From Natranaerovirga hydrolytica (GTDB lineage: Bacteria > Bacillota > Clostridia > Lachnospirales > DSM-24629), in contig NZ_SMGQ01000011.1 of NCBI RefSeq assembly GCF_004339095.1, positions 1,079,652 to 1,143,651 on the forward strand: a stretch of DNA of 64,000 nt, given 5' to 3'. Below are positions 25,026-36,878 of this stretch, piece by piece (the first letter of the stretch is position 1; each line of letters starts with the position of its first letter). The notes beneath the pieces were generated by a model. The model was not told the origin of the DNA. It worked only from the letters and a program-made list of their open reading frames with translations, and did no database searches. The translations under genes and the position numbers were made by a program.

Positions 25026-25679
25026 TCAACCAACTATTAACTGATCATATAATTCACGAATTGAATATACGATGATTGTCGGATTAGACTGCCTTAATTC
25101 ATCTATTGTGCCGTATCCATATGCAACCCCTATAGAGTCTATTTTATTTTCATGAGCACCTCGTATATCGTATTCTCTATCACCAATCATTATGGTTTGA
25201 TTTGTATTTGTAATATTTAATTGCTCCATAACAGATGTGATCACTTCTGCTTTATTGATTCTTGTACCATCTAGATTGCTACCAATAACTTCATCAAAAT
25301 AATTGACCAAACCAAAATGTCCTATAATACGTCTAGCAAAAACAGTCGGCTTTGATGTGGCTATAGCAACTGTATAATCTTTATCTTTTAATGCCTTTAA
25401 TAAGTCTATCATTCCATCATATAATTTGTTTTCAAATATACCTTTATCCGTAAAGTATTCTCTATAATCATTAATTAAATGCATTGCTGTTGCTTCATCA
25501 ACATCATAGTATTTCATAAAGGAATCTTTTAATGGAGGACCAATAAATTTTTCTAATGCTTCTAATGAATGCACTTCCATATTGTTTTTTTCTAATGCAT
25601 ACCGCACGGATTTTGTGATACCTACTTTCGGGTCTGTCACCGTTCCATCTAAGTCAAATAGTATCGTCTTATATTTCAT
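25026..25679 (-). CDS. HAD family phosphatase (phosphoglycolate phosphatase-like)
   Basis: A 217-residue HAD-IA hydrolase. Motif I DLDGT with Asp nucleophile at the N-terminus (ILFDLDGTVTD), motif II in ATSKPT, and motif IV GDREYD are all present, with a four-helix cap domain between. Such enzymes dephosphorylate small metabolites such as 2-phosphoglycolate or pyrophosphate; the specific substrate cannot be read. AAAGGAG precedes the ATG. Confidence 0.88.
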   Translation of the reverse strand: MKYKTILFDLDGTVTDPKVGITKSVRYALEKNNMEVHSLEALEKFIGPPLKDSFMKYYDVDEATAMHLINDYREYFTDKGIFENKLYDGMIDLLKALKDKDYTVAIATSKPTVFARRIIGHFGLVNYFDEVIGSNLDGTRINKAEVITSVMEQLNITNTNQTIMIGDREYDIRGAHENKIDSIGVAYGYGTIDELRQSNPTIIVYSIRELYDQLIVG

Positions 25680-25744
25680 CTACTGTTCTCCTTTCTATTT
25701 ATGGGGCTTATCCTTTAATTGTTAATGGACTGCTTGTCTTCATT

Positions 25745-25861
25745 TTAGGAATTTTCTTTTATCCACTCTTTTAATTCTTCAAACCGTTGATCTATGTGTT
25801 CTGTTATTAATCTATACAATACATATACACTAATTACTGCTATTAGTATAAGTAGAATCAT
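25745..25861 (-). CDS. Small single-helix membrane peptide (38 residues)
   Basis: ATG at 25861 follows GAAGGAGG at ideal spacing and opens 38 codons: a hydrophobic N-terminal helix (MILLILIAVISVYVLY) then an amphipathic charged tail ending in WIKENS. The strong ribosome binding site and the helix-plus-charged-tail pattern support a real small protein. No function can be assigned. It lies about 65 bases upstream of the HAD gene on the same strand. Confidence 0.6.
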   Translation of the reverse strand: MILLILIAVISVYVLYRLITEHIDQRFEELKEWIKENS

Positions 25862-26186
25862 TATGTATACCTCCTTCACTAATGAACTTTTGCTTACTTA
25901 TTATTTTATATCCAGAGTTTAATTGTGTCAAAGTTTTTATATGTTTATAAAATAGGAAATGATGGTTCATAGTAAATTTTTCAAAAGATACCTGTGTTAA
26001 AAATGCTTCATACATATTTATGGTTTATTGGTAACTTCTATCATAAAAACAAAGAGGCATACCTTAACTAAACTCTACTTATAACATATATTTTAGGTTG
26101 TAAAATAAGAAAGCATCGAAAACCATCTTCTTTCTTATATAATCATAAAATTTCCTTCTCAGCAAGACAATATTTCTTATGGAACG
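25862..26186. other. Gene-free stretch
   Basis: No convincing gene, promoter or repeat was seen apart from the upstream sequence of the small peptide; a 61-codon frame here has no ribosome binding site. Confidence 0.5.
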
Positions 26187-26220
26187 CAAAAAACAAGGGG
26201 TTGTGCATTCCCCTTGTTTA
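26187..26220 (-). terminator. Terminator downstream of the ferric-reductase-like gene
   Basis: AACAAGGGG (26192-26200) pairs with CCCCTTGTT (26210-26218), followed on the minus strand by T. Confidence 0.75.
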
Positions 26221-26293
26221 AGATTCCTATAATGGTTTTGTTCATTTTCTTCTAGTTATGATACCGTTCTAATTTAACTTTATTCATTATAAT

Positions 26294-27034
26294 TTATGCA
26301 AAAGATGCTTTTGCTTTTTCTTTTAATTTTACTCTAACATTCTGTTTTTGAAGGCGCATAACAAGGTAAACACCATATATAATAATGTATAAAATCACAC
26401 GCTCATATGCTCCCCTTCTTACACTCAATGTTATGTAATGTATGAAACAATTAAGATAAAATACATATGACCATCTATGTAGTGCTTTCCACTTTTTAAA
26501 CTTCATACGTTTTTTCACCTTGTCTATAGATGTTATGCCAAGTATGATCAGTAATACGGTATTGATAACGCCACTCCATGTCATCAGTTGGGATGAAATA
26601 TAAATCTCACCTGATATCAATTGAGCGATTCCATATGGCGCTGATAAAACAGCATATATAAGTGTATGTGGTAAGTACAAAATAGTTGCTATAATAGAAA
26701 GTTCCGTTCTAGCTGACATCAGTTTTTTTTGCAAAAAATTACCCGATGGCAAAGCGCCTGCAAACATAACTGCAATAAATAGACTAGCCGGTAAATAACC
26801 ACTGATTACTGATCTAACAACACGCACCCACGGTGTTGCCAAAGAAACCTCTAACATGTGTGTAAAAAACATTCCACCTAACACCAAACTTAAGAGCGAA
26901 AAAACTCCCGCAATGACATAAGACATTTTCTTTTGTTTTTTTATAAAGGAGTGTCCATATACCGCAAGTATTCCTGTAAAGATAAGTGAACCTATAAGTT
27001 CTAAAGATCCTTCTAAAAAAATTTCATTATTCAT
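26294..27034 (-). CDS. Ferric-reductase-like transmembrane protein
   Basis: A 246-residue membrane protein with about seven hydrophobic segments. The second half has the pattern W-K-A-L-H-R-W-S-Y-x-x-Y-L (haem-ligand type His) and HYITLSVRRG, as in ferric-reductase-like membrane domains (MsrQ/FRE group) that pass electrons across the membrane through b haems. No separate flavin/NAD domain is present. A Fur-like box in front of it suggests an iron-related role. Stands alone; terminator downstream. Confidence 0.75.
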   Translation of the reverse strand: MNNEIFLEGSLELIGSLIFTGILAVYGHSFIKKQKKMSYVIAGVFSLLSLVLGGMFFTHMLEVSLATPWVRVVRSVISGYLPASLFIAVMFAGALPSGNFLQKKLMSARTELSIIATILYLPHTLIYAVLSAPYGIAQLISGEIYISSQLMTWSGVINTVLLIILGITSIDKVKKRMKFKKWKALHRWSYVFYLNCFIHYITLSVRRGAYERVILYIIIYGVYLVMRLQKQNVRVKLKEKAKASFA

Positions 27035-27066
27035 ATTCTTCCTCCTAAGTATACACCTTGATTATT

Positions 27067-27081
27067 TGATTGTGATTCTCA
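27067..27081 (-). promoter_or_regulatory. Possible Fur box of the ferric-reductase-like gene
   Basis: TGATTGTGATTCTCA matches the 7-1-7 Fur site at 11 of 14 defined positions (the 19-mer at 27068-27086 matches 14 of 19), about 35 bases upstream of the start. Confidence 0.5.
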
Positions 27082-27348
27082 TTTTCATATCAATGTATAA
27101 TATTAAAACAAATTACCTCTTTTGTCAAGAGATTTCGATATTTTTTTCTAATATTTGCTAATCATTATACCCCTCTTTCGCTACAATGAGTGGTTGTATT
27201 TTGAGGAATTGTAACAAATATATCCTTTCACCCATCCCTTATCCTATGAAAAGCAGCTTTTTTAAACGTTGTATCATTACGCTTGTATTCCTTTTATATT
27301 GTTTTCTTTAAATTTATTATTCCATAACACTCAACTTTTTCCAAAATA

Positions 27349-27401
27349 CATATAGACATTTATCTATATGTGGTGTATACTGCATATAGATGATTATCTA
27401 T
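27349..27401 (+). promoter_or_regulatory. Two ArsR-type operators
   Basis: CATATAGA-N6-TCTATATG (27349-27370) is a perfect 8-bp inverted repeat; ATAGAT-N4-ATCTAT (27386-27401) is a second. Both contain the ATA...TAT pattern of ArsR/SmtB sites and lie immediately upstream of the arsR start. Confidence 0.7.
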
Positions 27402-27421
27402 CTGTTATAAGGAGGTACTAT

Positions 27422-27706
27422 ATGGAAGATAATTTTAGCAATTATGCTTTACTATTTAAAGCTTTATCCGATGAGACAAGGTTACGAATCATTGCCATGT
27501 TAGATTCTAAGGAGTTGTGTGCTTGTAATATTTTAGAGGCGTTTGATATTACACAACCTACGCTTTCTTACCATATGCGAATATTAACAAAATCCGGAAT
27601 TGTAAACAGCAGAAAAAATGGTTCTTGGATGCATTATAGCTTAGACAAGAATATACTATTACAAATCAAAAATTTTATTGGACAATTAGATAAAAATCTA
27701 ATATAA
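27422..27706 (+). CDS. arsR: ArsR family metalloid-responsive repressor
   Basis: A 94-residue winged-helix repressor with the sensing motif ELCACNIL (Cys33 and Cys35), as in As(III)/Sb(III)-binding ArsR proteins, and the recognition helix TQPTLSYHMRIL. It represses its own operon until metalloid binds. The start ATG at 27422 follows AAGGAGG; a longer upstream frame runs through the operators and is not used. First gene of an operon with a permease and a thioredoxin-like protein. Confidence 0.9.
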   Translation: MEDNFSNYALLFKALSDETRLRIIAMLDSKELCACNILEAFDITQPTLSYHMRILTKSGIVNSRKNGSWMHYSLDKNILLQIKNFIGQLDKNLI

Positions 27707-27721
27707 CGTAGGAGGTGCTTT

Positions 27722-28735
27722 ATGGGCATATTATCAAATCTTTGGACTTTTATCCAAACTCAAATACTCGGGATGCAATGGCTTAATGATTTAGTAGCTT
27801 TTTTATTAGACACTATGGGACTGGATACCACAAGTAGACTGGGTTCAAGTTTGCAATTTTTTATATACGATGTTATTAAAATACTTATTTTATTATGTGT
27901 TCTTATATTTCTTATATCCTATATACAAAGTTTTTTTCCACCTGAGCGTACCAAAAGAATTATTGGTCGATTTAAGGGAGTCAAAGCAAATTTTGTAGGT
28001 GCTTTACTTGGCATACTAACACCTTTTTGCTCTTGTTCTTCTATCCCATTATTCATTGGATTTAGTAGCGCAGGACTACCTGTTGGTGTGACTTTTTCCT
28101 TCTTAATTGCTTCACCCTTAATTGATTTGGCTGCTTTTTCACTTTTAATCAGTTACTTTGGCATTAGAATATCCATTGTGTATGTTGTAGTAGGCGTACT
28201 CTTAGCCGTAATAGGTGGTTCATTAATTGATAAGTTAGGGCTTGAAAAATATGTAGAAGACTTTGTAAGAAAAGGAAAGACTATGGATGTGGAAGAACAA
28301 GAACAAACCTTATTGGATAGAGTGGCTTTTGCCAAAGAACAAATGGTATCGACTTTAAAAAAAGTTTGGTTATATGTTGTAATTGGTGTTGGTATTGGTG
28401 CAGGTATTCACAATTATATTCCACAAGAAATGATAGAGAATGTTCTTGGGTCTAATAATCCTTTTTCAGTTATTATCGCAACGGTTTTTGGTATTCCTAT
28501 GTACGCAAATATTTTTGGTGCCATACCTGTAGCTGATGCTTTATTTTTAAAGAATGTTCCTATTGGCACCATCTTGTCTTTTATGATGAGTGTTACGGCT
28601 CTATCATTGCCTTCAATCATTATGCTTAAAAAAGCCATTAAAGCAAGACTGTTATTCACTTTTGTAGGTATTGTATCAATCGGTATTATACTCATTGGTT
28701 ACTTGTTTAATATATTTGGGCACTTAATCATATAA
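27722..28735 (+). CDS. Permease of the ArsP/DUF318 family
   Basis: A 337-residue membrane protein with about eight helices in two halves. The family motif TPFCSCSSIP followed by a helix and ASPLIDL lies near residues 100-140. Members include ArsP, which exports trivalent organoarsenicals, and uncharacterised relatives. GTAGGAGG precedes the ATG, 15 bases after arsR. With ArsR and a thioredoxin-like partner it probably exports a metalloid or thiol-reactive compound. Confidence 0.87.
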   Translation: MGILSNLWTFIQTQILGMQWLNDLVAFLLDTMGLDTTSRLGSSLQFFIYDVIKILILLCVLIFLISYIQSFFPPERTKRIIGRFKGVKANFVGALLGILTPFCSCSSIPLFIGFSSAGLPVGVTFSFLIASPLIDLAAFSLLISYFGIRISIVYVVVGVLLAVIGGSLIDKLGLEKYVEDFVRKGKTMDVEEQEQTLLDRVAFAKEQMVSTLKKVWLYVVIGVGIGAGIHNYIPQEMIENVLGSNNPFSVIIATVFGIPMYANIFGAIPVADALFLKNVPIGTILSFMMSVTALSLPSIIMLKKAIKARLLFTFVGIVSIGIILIGYLFNIFGHLII

Positions 28736-28756
28736 AATAGAAAGAAGGATGTAGAT

Positions 28757-31166
<2,410 letters not shown>

Positions 31167-31208
31167 AAGTACTTCCTTTCTTTTCAAAGTGTTGTATCCC
31201 ATTAGAAG

Positions 31209-31868
31209 CTAGTGTCCAATCATTGCTCCTCCCCATTCAATCACTGTAAATCCTTTTCTCTCAAATGGTTTCAATTGTTGTTTTTTTACTGTTACAGGCT
31301 CTTCTAAAGCTTGATATACCATAAATACTCTTAAAATTTCATCTGGCTTTGGCTCAATGGATAACTTAGCTAATGCTTCATATTCTTCACCTGCAAAATG
31401 TATAAGATTGTATTTGTTTTCTTGCATCAATGGTGCCCAATAAACAATAAAGTCATTATACTCTTTTGGAATCAAACCCATTTCTTCTAATGTATTTTGA
31501 AGGAATTCAACTGTATTTGATCCTTCAACCACAAAACCTTCATTTATCTCCCAACTATAATCTGATCGACCTTCCCAGAACAAATAAGAATATTCTTTAC
31601 CATCTTCTGTGTAAATATTACCATTGGGGTCTGCTATAACTTGCCAACTATTCTTATATTCAGGATAGGTAAACGTTAATTCTCCATCAAATTCAAGCTC
31701 AATATTTATTTTTGTTTTTTCTTGTGGGTATAAGTAAATGACTGGTTTTTCAAATGTTATATTCTGTAATGGTTCATCATTTAATTTGTTGATATTTTGT
31801 GGCGTACAAGAGACTAACGTAAACATCAGTATACAACCAATTAAAATTTCTTTCATAGTTCTTATCAC
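31209..31868 (-). CDS. Predicted lipoprotein of unknown function
   Basis: A 219-residue exported lipoprotein: short positive N-terminus, hydrophobic core and lipobox LVSC at about residue 21. The mature part opens with KPVIYLYPQEKTKINIELEF, a pattern seen in clostridial secreted proteins of unknown role, and is rich in aromatic residues. A GTG start at 31868 lies six bases after GAGGAG and is better placed than the internal ATG. Confidence 0.75.
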   Translation of the reverse strand: MIRTMKEILIGCILMFTLVSCTPQNINKLNDEPLQNITFEKPVIYLYPQEKTKINIELEFDGELTFTYPEYKNSWQVIADPNGNIYTEDGKEYSYLFWEGRSDYSWEINEGFVVEGSNTVEFLQNTLEEMGLIPKEYNDFIVYWAPLMQENKYNLIHFAGEEYEALAKLSIEPKPDEILRVFMVYQALEEPVTVKKQQLKPFERKGFTVIEWGGAMIGH

Positions 31869-32066
31869 TGTTCTCTCCTCATTTCTTTTTCTAGAGATTA
31901 TAGAACTCCTATAAATACCATTATTAAACGAATGAATTTCAATTATGTTCCAAATTCATCCTAATCACTCTAGTATATTGGTTATCTTTTAATTTTACAG
32001 CATATTCTTTATCAACAAACTTCAATTTTAACTGGAATCGCTAATTCATCTGCAGCAAAACTATTC

Positions 32067-32909
32067 TTATAACTGAACCATTTTTTCACTAATCTCCCAA
32101 AGCTTCTTTGCCATATCTTTATCATACGATTGTTTTGAAGAAGTAACTGATTTCTTGCGATAATAGTATTTCCCAGTTTCTTTTTCTACTTCCTTAGCAA
32201 GGGCAAGGTAAAGTGTTGTTTGTGCACCTTTTTCTGGTGTTTGAAAAAATGGTTTAAATAGCTTCATAATAAATGTACCAAATCCAGTATCTCTATTAAT
32301 CCCCATACTTGTTCCTACAGCACCTGGGTGAAGACTGTTAACCGTAACATCTTTTTCTTTCAGTTTTTCTGCTAATTCATATGTAAATAAGATATTTGCC
32401 AACTTTGATTGAGCGTAAGCTCTCCAAAATTTATACTTTTTTTCTAGATTAATATCTTCAAAATGTATCTTACCCATTTTGTGTGCACCGGACGAAACAT
32501 TAATAATTCTTGCTGGAGCGCTTTCTACCATTAAATCCGTTAGTTCAGTGGTTAACAGAAAATGACCTAAATGATTGACACCAAATTGAAGTTCATATCC
32601 ATCCACTGTTTTATAATATCCTGGCAAAATAACACCCGCATTATTAATAAGAACAGTAAGCCTATCATACTTTTTCTTAAATTCTGCACAAAAAGCTCTT
32701 ATGCTTTTTAAGGAAGCTAAATCACATATCATAAGTTGAACGCCAGTGTTACCACTTAATTTTTGTACCTCTTTAAGAGCTGCTTCTCCTCTTTCTTTGT
32801 TTCTACAAAGCATCACTATCCTTGCTCCTGTCTGAGCCAATTTAAGTGCAATAGCTTTCCCCATTCCTGAATTTGCACCTGTTATTAAAACCACGTCTGT
32901 GTTATCCAA
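32067..32909 (-). CDS. Short-chain dehydrogenase/reductase (retinol-dehydrogenase-like)
   Basis: A 280-residue Rossmann enzyme. NAD(P) motif TGANSGMGKA (residues about 10-19), NNAG, active-site Ser in NVSSGAHK and Y-AQSK catalytic Tyr/Lys are present, and the long C-terminus resembles the retinol dehydrogenase/WW-domain oxidoreductase subgroup common in bacteria as general carbonyl reductases. TTG start with GGGGGGAG five bases upstream; the nearby ATG is out of frame and stops at once. Confidence 0.88.
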   Translation of the reverse strand: MDNTDVVLITGANSGMGKAIALKLAQTGARIVMLCRNKERGEAALKEVQKLSGNTGVQLMICDLASLKSIRAFCAEFKKKYDRLTVLINNAGVILPGYYKTVDGYELQFGVNHLGHFLLTTELTDLMVESAPARIINVSSGAHKMGKIHFEDINLEKKYKFWRAYAQSKLANILFTYELAEKLKEKDVTVNSLHPGAVGTSMGINRDTGFGTFIMKLFKPFFQTPEKGAQTTLYLALAKEVEKETGKYYYRKKSVTSSKQSYDKDMAKKLWEISEKMVQL

Positions 32910-33001
32910 ACATTCTCCCCCCTCTACATACTTACTTTTTAAATTTTTAATATAACTACTCCGTTTGAACTTTACATTATCTTAATAACTCACTATGTAT
33001 C

Positions 33002-33502
33002 TTAATTTTTTATGGTGTCAAGACTTATATAATACGAAATAATATCTTCGTAACTTCCATCAGGTAGCAAAAACCCTTTTGGAATAACACCTAGTTTTTG
33101 AAACCCAATTTTTTCATACAAATGAATAGCAGCTTCATTATTTTTTACTACTGCATTAAATTGCATAATTCTAAATTTTAGTCTTTTAGCTTCTCTTAAA
33201 CTATCTAAGACCATTTTTTCTCCAAGTTTTTTTCCGCGATATCCTTTTTTTACGCCATAAGATGCATTTGAAATATGTCCACACCTTCCAACATTATTTG
33301 GGTGCAATATATACATACCCACTATGTTATGATTATCTATGGCTACACCTGTATAAGATTGTTCCTCGAAAAATTTTCTTCCTGTTTCTATATCTAATTT
33401 TTTCATCTGAGGAAATGCATTGCCTTCTTCTACAATATCATTCCAAATGGTTAACATAGCTGGCAAATCTTTTTCATTGTACGCTCTTATCCTAATTGAC
33501 AT
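33002..33502 (-). CDS. GNAT family N-acetyltransferase
   Basis: A 166-residue single-domain GNAT. The acetyl-CoA loop is at about residues 90-96 (KKGYRGKKLGEKM) and the conserved Asn and Tyr of motif B in NEAAIHLYEKIGF. It acetylates an unknown amine. It lies alone between the dehydrogenase and the zinc-ribbon genes. Confidence 0.87.
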   Translation of the reverse strand: MSIRIRAYNEKDLPAMLTIWNDIVEEGNAFPQMKKLDIETGRKFFEEQSYTGVAIDNHNIVGMYILHPNNVGRCGHISNASYGVKKGYRGKKLGEKMVLDSLREAKRLKFRIMQFNAVVKNNEAAIHLYEKIGFQKLGVIPKGFLLPDGSYEDIISYYISLDTIKN

Positions 33503-33558
33503 AGTATCATCTCCTACTGCCTATAGATTATATTCTAGAATGATAATGAAAGTATACC

Positions 33559-33918
33559 TTATATACCCCAACCGACTTTTAGTATTACTCTAACAAAAGC
33601 AATAAGAATAAATAATAATGATGCTTTTCCGTAATTGTTTAAGCTTTTTTTGCTAGACCCAAAAGCCAAATAAACAAGAGTCATAAGGTTTATCATAGGA
33701 ATGATTTCTAGAAAAATAATGACAATCCATTCACCCATAGACACTTCCTGATCTGGTTCATATGCTCTCCTATTTATTGTGTTATGTTTTCCATAATTAA
33801 CAGCTGGGCTATAATCTTTGAATTTCCCTACTGTTCGTAATGAACTTTGACATCCTAAGCAAAAAACTGCATTGTCAGCATTAATTTCTCCACACCTTTT
33901 ACAAATCACTTTATTCAT
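33559..33918 (-). CDS. Zinc-ribbon membrane protein
   Basis: A 119-residue protein: N-terminal zinc ribbon (CKRCGEINADNAVFCLGC), a polar linker, and two C-terminal membrane helices. A related gene of similar size lies just upstream, so the pair arose by duplication. Such proteins are common and uncharacterised in Clostridia. GGAGGGG precedes the ATG. Confidence 0.78.
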   Translation of the reverse strand: MNKVICKRCGEINADNAVFCLGCQSSLRTVGKFKDYSPAVNYGKHNTINRRAYEPDQEVSMGEWIVIIFLEIIPMINLMTLVYLAFGSSKKSLNNYGKASLLFILIAFVRVILKVGWGI

Positions 33919-33954
33919 ACTACCCCTCCGGTTATGCTTTGTTATGATACAATG

Positions 33955-34000
33955 GTTCTTTTTAAAAATTTTAAATCCTTGCCCGCAAGTTTGCAGATGA
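33955..34000. repeat. Degenerate copy of the thiH-thiF intergenic hairpin repeat
   Basis: Contains AAATCCTTGC-CC-GCAAGTTT, the same core as the two repeats at 37.6-37.77 kb. Confidence 0.5.
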
Positions 34001-34077
34001 CACTTTGATTAACCGACCCTATATAGCTGCAAACCCAGTAACTTTATAGAGTAGGTTGTCAGTGAAAATAATCTGCT

Positions 34078-34425
34078 CTAAGTAAATAATAGAATCACAA
34101 AAGCAATTAGACTGACAATCAATACTGCTCTACCAAAGTTATTAAGCGTTTCATCATCAACAAGAAATGCTAAAACCATTGCTGTTATTAAGCCTATAAG
34201 AGGAATTTCCATTAAAAAAAGAATACCTATCCATACCCATATACTTACTGCGTTAGTACCCGTTCTATGTACCGTACTATTTCTTGAATGACCACTTCCT
34301 ATATTTATATCACTGGTATCAATTTTTCTAATATGTGCATTTCCTAATGAACTTTGACAACTTGCGCAAAACATTGAACTACTTTCATTAATCTCTCCAC
34401 AGTCTCTACATATTTTTTTATCCAT
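34078..34425 (-). CDS. Zinc-ribbon membrane protein (paralogue)
   Basis: A 115-residue protein with the same layout as the previous gene: zinc ribbon CRDCGEINESSSMFCASC at the N-terminus, linker, two membrane helices. ATG 34425 lies five bases after GGAGGG; a TTG four codons earlier falls in the ribosome binding site. Function unknown. Confidence 0.78.
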   Translation of the reverse strand: MDKKICRDCGEINESSSMFCASCQSSLGNAHIRKIDTSDINIGSGHSRNSTVHRTGTNAVSIWVWIGILFLMEIPLIGLITAMVLAFLVDDETLNNFGRAVLIVSLIAFVILLFT

Positions 34426-34758
34426 AACACCCTCCAAATATAGTTATTTATACTGAGTTTTATTAATTTAAAACCTTGTAGTGAATCTTTTTTTTAAGCA
34501 TCTGATTTTTAATCTTTATATCTCCCTTCTTGATCAATTCTTTTCCTTAATGCTATTTCAGTGGGTATAATTAAACTGTTAATGTCTCCTCTTTTTTGTA
34601 TAAAACCCTATGAATATCTGCTTTTACACTTTTAAATCAAATACTCTTTAGTATTATTGTATATTTTACTTTAAATTGTGTCAATTATTTCAGTAAAAGT
34701 ATTAATTTTGATCTTTATAATTAATACTTTTATAAATCAAAACTAAAATATAAAATAT
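34426..34758. other. Gene-free stretch
   Basis: AT-rich DNA between the zinc-ribbon gene and the thi operon terminator; no convincing gene, promoter or repeat was seen. Confidence 0.5.
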
Positions 34759-34810
34759 CATTATAAAAACCCTAATAGAAAATGATTGATTCTACTAAGG
34801 TCTTATAATG
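34759..34810 (-). terminator. Hairpin downstream of the thiamin operon
   Basis: CATTATAA (34759-34766) and TTATAATG (34803-34810) close a 52-base interrupted hairpin with further pairing inside. T-rich sequence follows on both strands. Probable end of the thi transcript. Confidence 0.5.
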
Positions 34811-34914
34811 TTTTTATATAATTACAATATACTTAAATGTTTTTACAATTCTACTCTAGTTATTCAAATTTTGATTTACACTATCTTTTTTCATATAGCA
34901 CTTGTATATATTAG

Positions 34915-36222
34915 TTAGTCTCTTAATATATTAATATCTTTACCTTCCATTACCTTATTCATATTACGCATAGAACACATTTTTCCGCACATTGTACAAG
35001 TGTCCTCATCTTCTGGCATAGACTCTGCTCTATATCGTCTTGGTTTTTCTGAGTCTATTGCTAATTCAAACATTTTTTCCCAATTTAAGCTTTGTCTAGC
35101 TCGACTCATATTGTTATCCCAATCTCTTGCATTTGGAATACCTTTGGCAATATCCCCTGCGTGTGCTGCGATTTTAGAGGCGATTATACCTTCCTTCATA
35201 TCGTCAATATTTGGTAGTCTTAAATGTTCTGCTGGTGTTACATAACATAAAAAGTCTGCTCCTGAAGAAGCTGCAATTGCGCCTCCAATTGCACTGGTTA
35301 TATGGTCATAACCTGGTGCCACATCTGTTACAATTGGTCCTAACACATAAAATGGTGCACCGTGACATAATCTTTTTTCTAAAATCATATTGGCTTCGAT
35401 TTCATTAATAGCCATATGTCCTGGTCCTTCTACCATAACTTGAACGTCTTTCTCCCAAGCTCTTTTTGTCAATTCTCCCAGTACAATAAGTTCTTCTACT
35501 TGACTAGCGTCTGTTGAGTCTGCTATAGAACCTGGTCGACAAGCATCTCCTAAACTTAACGTCACATCATATTCTCTACAAATATCTAATAATTCATCAT
35601 AGTATTCATAAAATGGATTCTCTTTGTCATTTAATTCCATCCAAGCGTATAAGAGTGAACCACCTCTTGATACGATATTGGTAATACGTTGGTTTTTCTT
35701 AAATCTTTTTGCTGTTTCTTTATTAATGCCTGCGTGGATTGTCATAAAGTCTACGCCATCTTCTGCATGGGTTCTAACCACTTTTATAAATTCTTCTACT
35801 GTTATGTCTTTTAATTCTTTGTCATAAAAACCTACTGCATCGTATATGGGTACTGTACCAATCATTGCTGTGGATTTTTTAATAAGCTCTGTACGAAATT
35901 CTCTTGTTTTACCAAAGGAGCTTAAATCCATAATGGCTTCTACATTCATTTCTATTGCTTTATTTACTTTTTCCATTTCCACATCAAAGTTATTACAGTC
36001 TTTTGAAATACCTAAGTTAACGTTAATTTTTGTTTTTAAACCTTCTCCTACACCTTCTGGTTTAAGAGACGTATGATTTTTGTTAGCTGGTATAATAATG
36101 GTTCCTTTTGCCATTCTTTCTACAAGGGTATCTAATGACATATTTTCTTTTTCGGCTACAGCTTTCATTTGAGGGGTAACAATTCCCTTTCTAGCTGCTT
36201 CCATTTGAGTTTTATAAGACAT
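34915..36222 (-). CDS. thiC: Phosphomethylpyrimidine synthase
   Basis: Radical SAM enzyme that rearranges aminoimidazole ribotide to HMP-phosphate, the pyrimidine half of thiamin. The 435-residue protein has the C-terminal cluster motif CTMCGKMC that binds the 4Fe-4S cluster, plus [19 protein letters not shown] and [15 protein letters not shown]. An ATG overlapping the thiE stop (TAATG) would give a longer form, but GGAGG lies after it and eight bases before the ATG at 36222. Last gene of the thi operon. Confidence 0.95.
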   Translation of the reverse strand: MSYKTQMEAARKGIVTPQMKAVAEKENMSLDTLVERMAKGTIIIPANKNHTSLKPEGVGEGLKTKINVNLGISKDCNNFDVEMEKVNKAIEMNVEAIMDLSSFGKTREFRTELIKKSTAMIGTVPIYDAVGFYDKELKDITVEEFIKVVRTHAEDGVDFMTIHAGINKETAKRFKKNQRITNIVSRGGSLLYAWMELNDKENPFYEYYDELLDICREYDVTLSLGDACRPGSIADSTDASQVEELIVLGELTKRAWEKDVQVMVEGPGHMAINEIEANMILEKRLCHGAPFYVLGPIVTDVAPGYDHITSAIGGAIAASSGADFLCYVTPAEHLRLPNIDDMKEGIIASKIAAHAGDIAKGIPNARDWDNNMSRARQSLNWEKMFELAIDSEKPRRYRAESMPEDEDTCTMCGKMCSMRNMNKVMEGKDINILRD

Positions 36223-36236
36223 ATTATTTTCCTCCA

Positions 36237-36878
36237 TTATCTAATGATATTTTTTAGTTTCTTTACTTTGTCCTTAATATCGTCTGCGCCTACAATATCT
36301 GTTACCAAACATATACATTGTGCGCCTTTATCACTTACCTCTTTTATGTTGTGTTCTTTTATACCACCAATGGCTACATAGGGTATAGAGAGGTTATTAA
36401 CAACATATTCTAAGTATTCTAACCCTACAGGGTCGCATACGTTTTTCTTGGTGAATGTTTTAAAAATCGGGCCTACCCCAATATAATCTGCACCTTTTTT
36501 TATGGCTTCTTTTCCTTGTTCTGGTGAGTGAGTGGATAATCCAATAATCATATCCTCACCCACTAGTTTTCTCGCCATATCTATTGGTATATCGTCTTGA
36601 CCAATATGTACCCCATCAGCTTCTACTGCCACTGCAATATCCATATGATCATTGACAATAAATAGTGCTCCTGCTTCCTTTGCTAACTTTCCAATGGCTA
36701 CACATTGTCTGTACTTTTCGCCCATTTCTTTTTCCTTTTCTCGGTACTGAATAATCTTTATTCCTGCGTCTAGCATTTCTTTAACCACTGTCACATTGTC
36801 TTTTCCATTTGAGTATTCTTCTGCCGTAATCCCATATAGACCTGTGTTAAATAATGCTAATTTTTCTGATTTTGTCAT
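36237..36878 (-). CDS. thiE: Thiamin-phosphate synthase
   Basis: Joins HMP-pyrophosphate and thiazole phosphate. A 213-residue TIM barrel with [30 protein letters not shown], and [11 protein letters not shown] in order, as in ThiE. It overlaps thiF by four bases (ATGA), so they are translationally coupled. The operon holds thiC and thiE but no thiD or thiM, so HMP kinase must be encoded elsewhere. Confidence 0.95.
   Translation of the reverse strand: MTKSEKLALFNTGLYGITAEEYSNGKDNVTVVKEMLDAGIKIIQYREKEKEMGEKYRQCVAIGKLAKEAGALFIVNDHMDIAVAVEADGVHIGQDDIPIDMARKLVGEDMIIGLSTHSPEQGKEAIKKGADYIGVGPIFKTFTKKNVCDPVGLEYLEYVVNNLSIPYVAIGGIKEHNIKEVSDKGAQCICLVTDIVGADDIKDKVKKLKNIIR

Noticed and set aside
25830-26015. 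61-codon frame on the minus strand
   Set aside because: No ribosome binding site and no recognisable protein features; overlaps the upstream region of the small peptide gene.
33535-33560. GATAATGAAAG near 33541 as a Fur box
   Set aside because: Only one half matches; no second inverted half.
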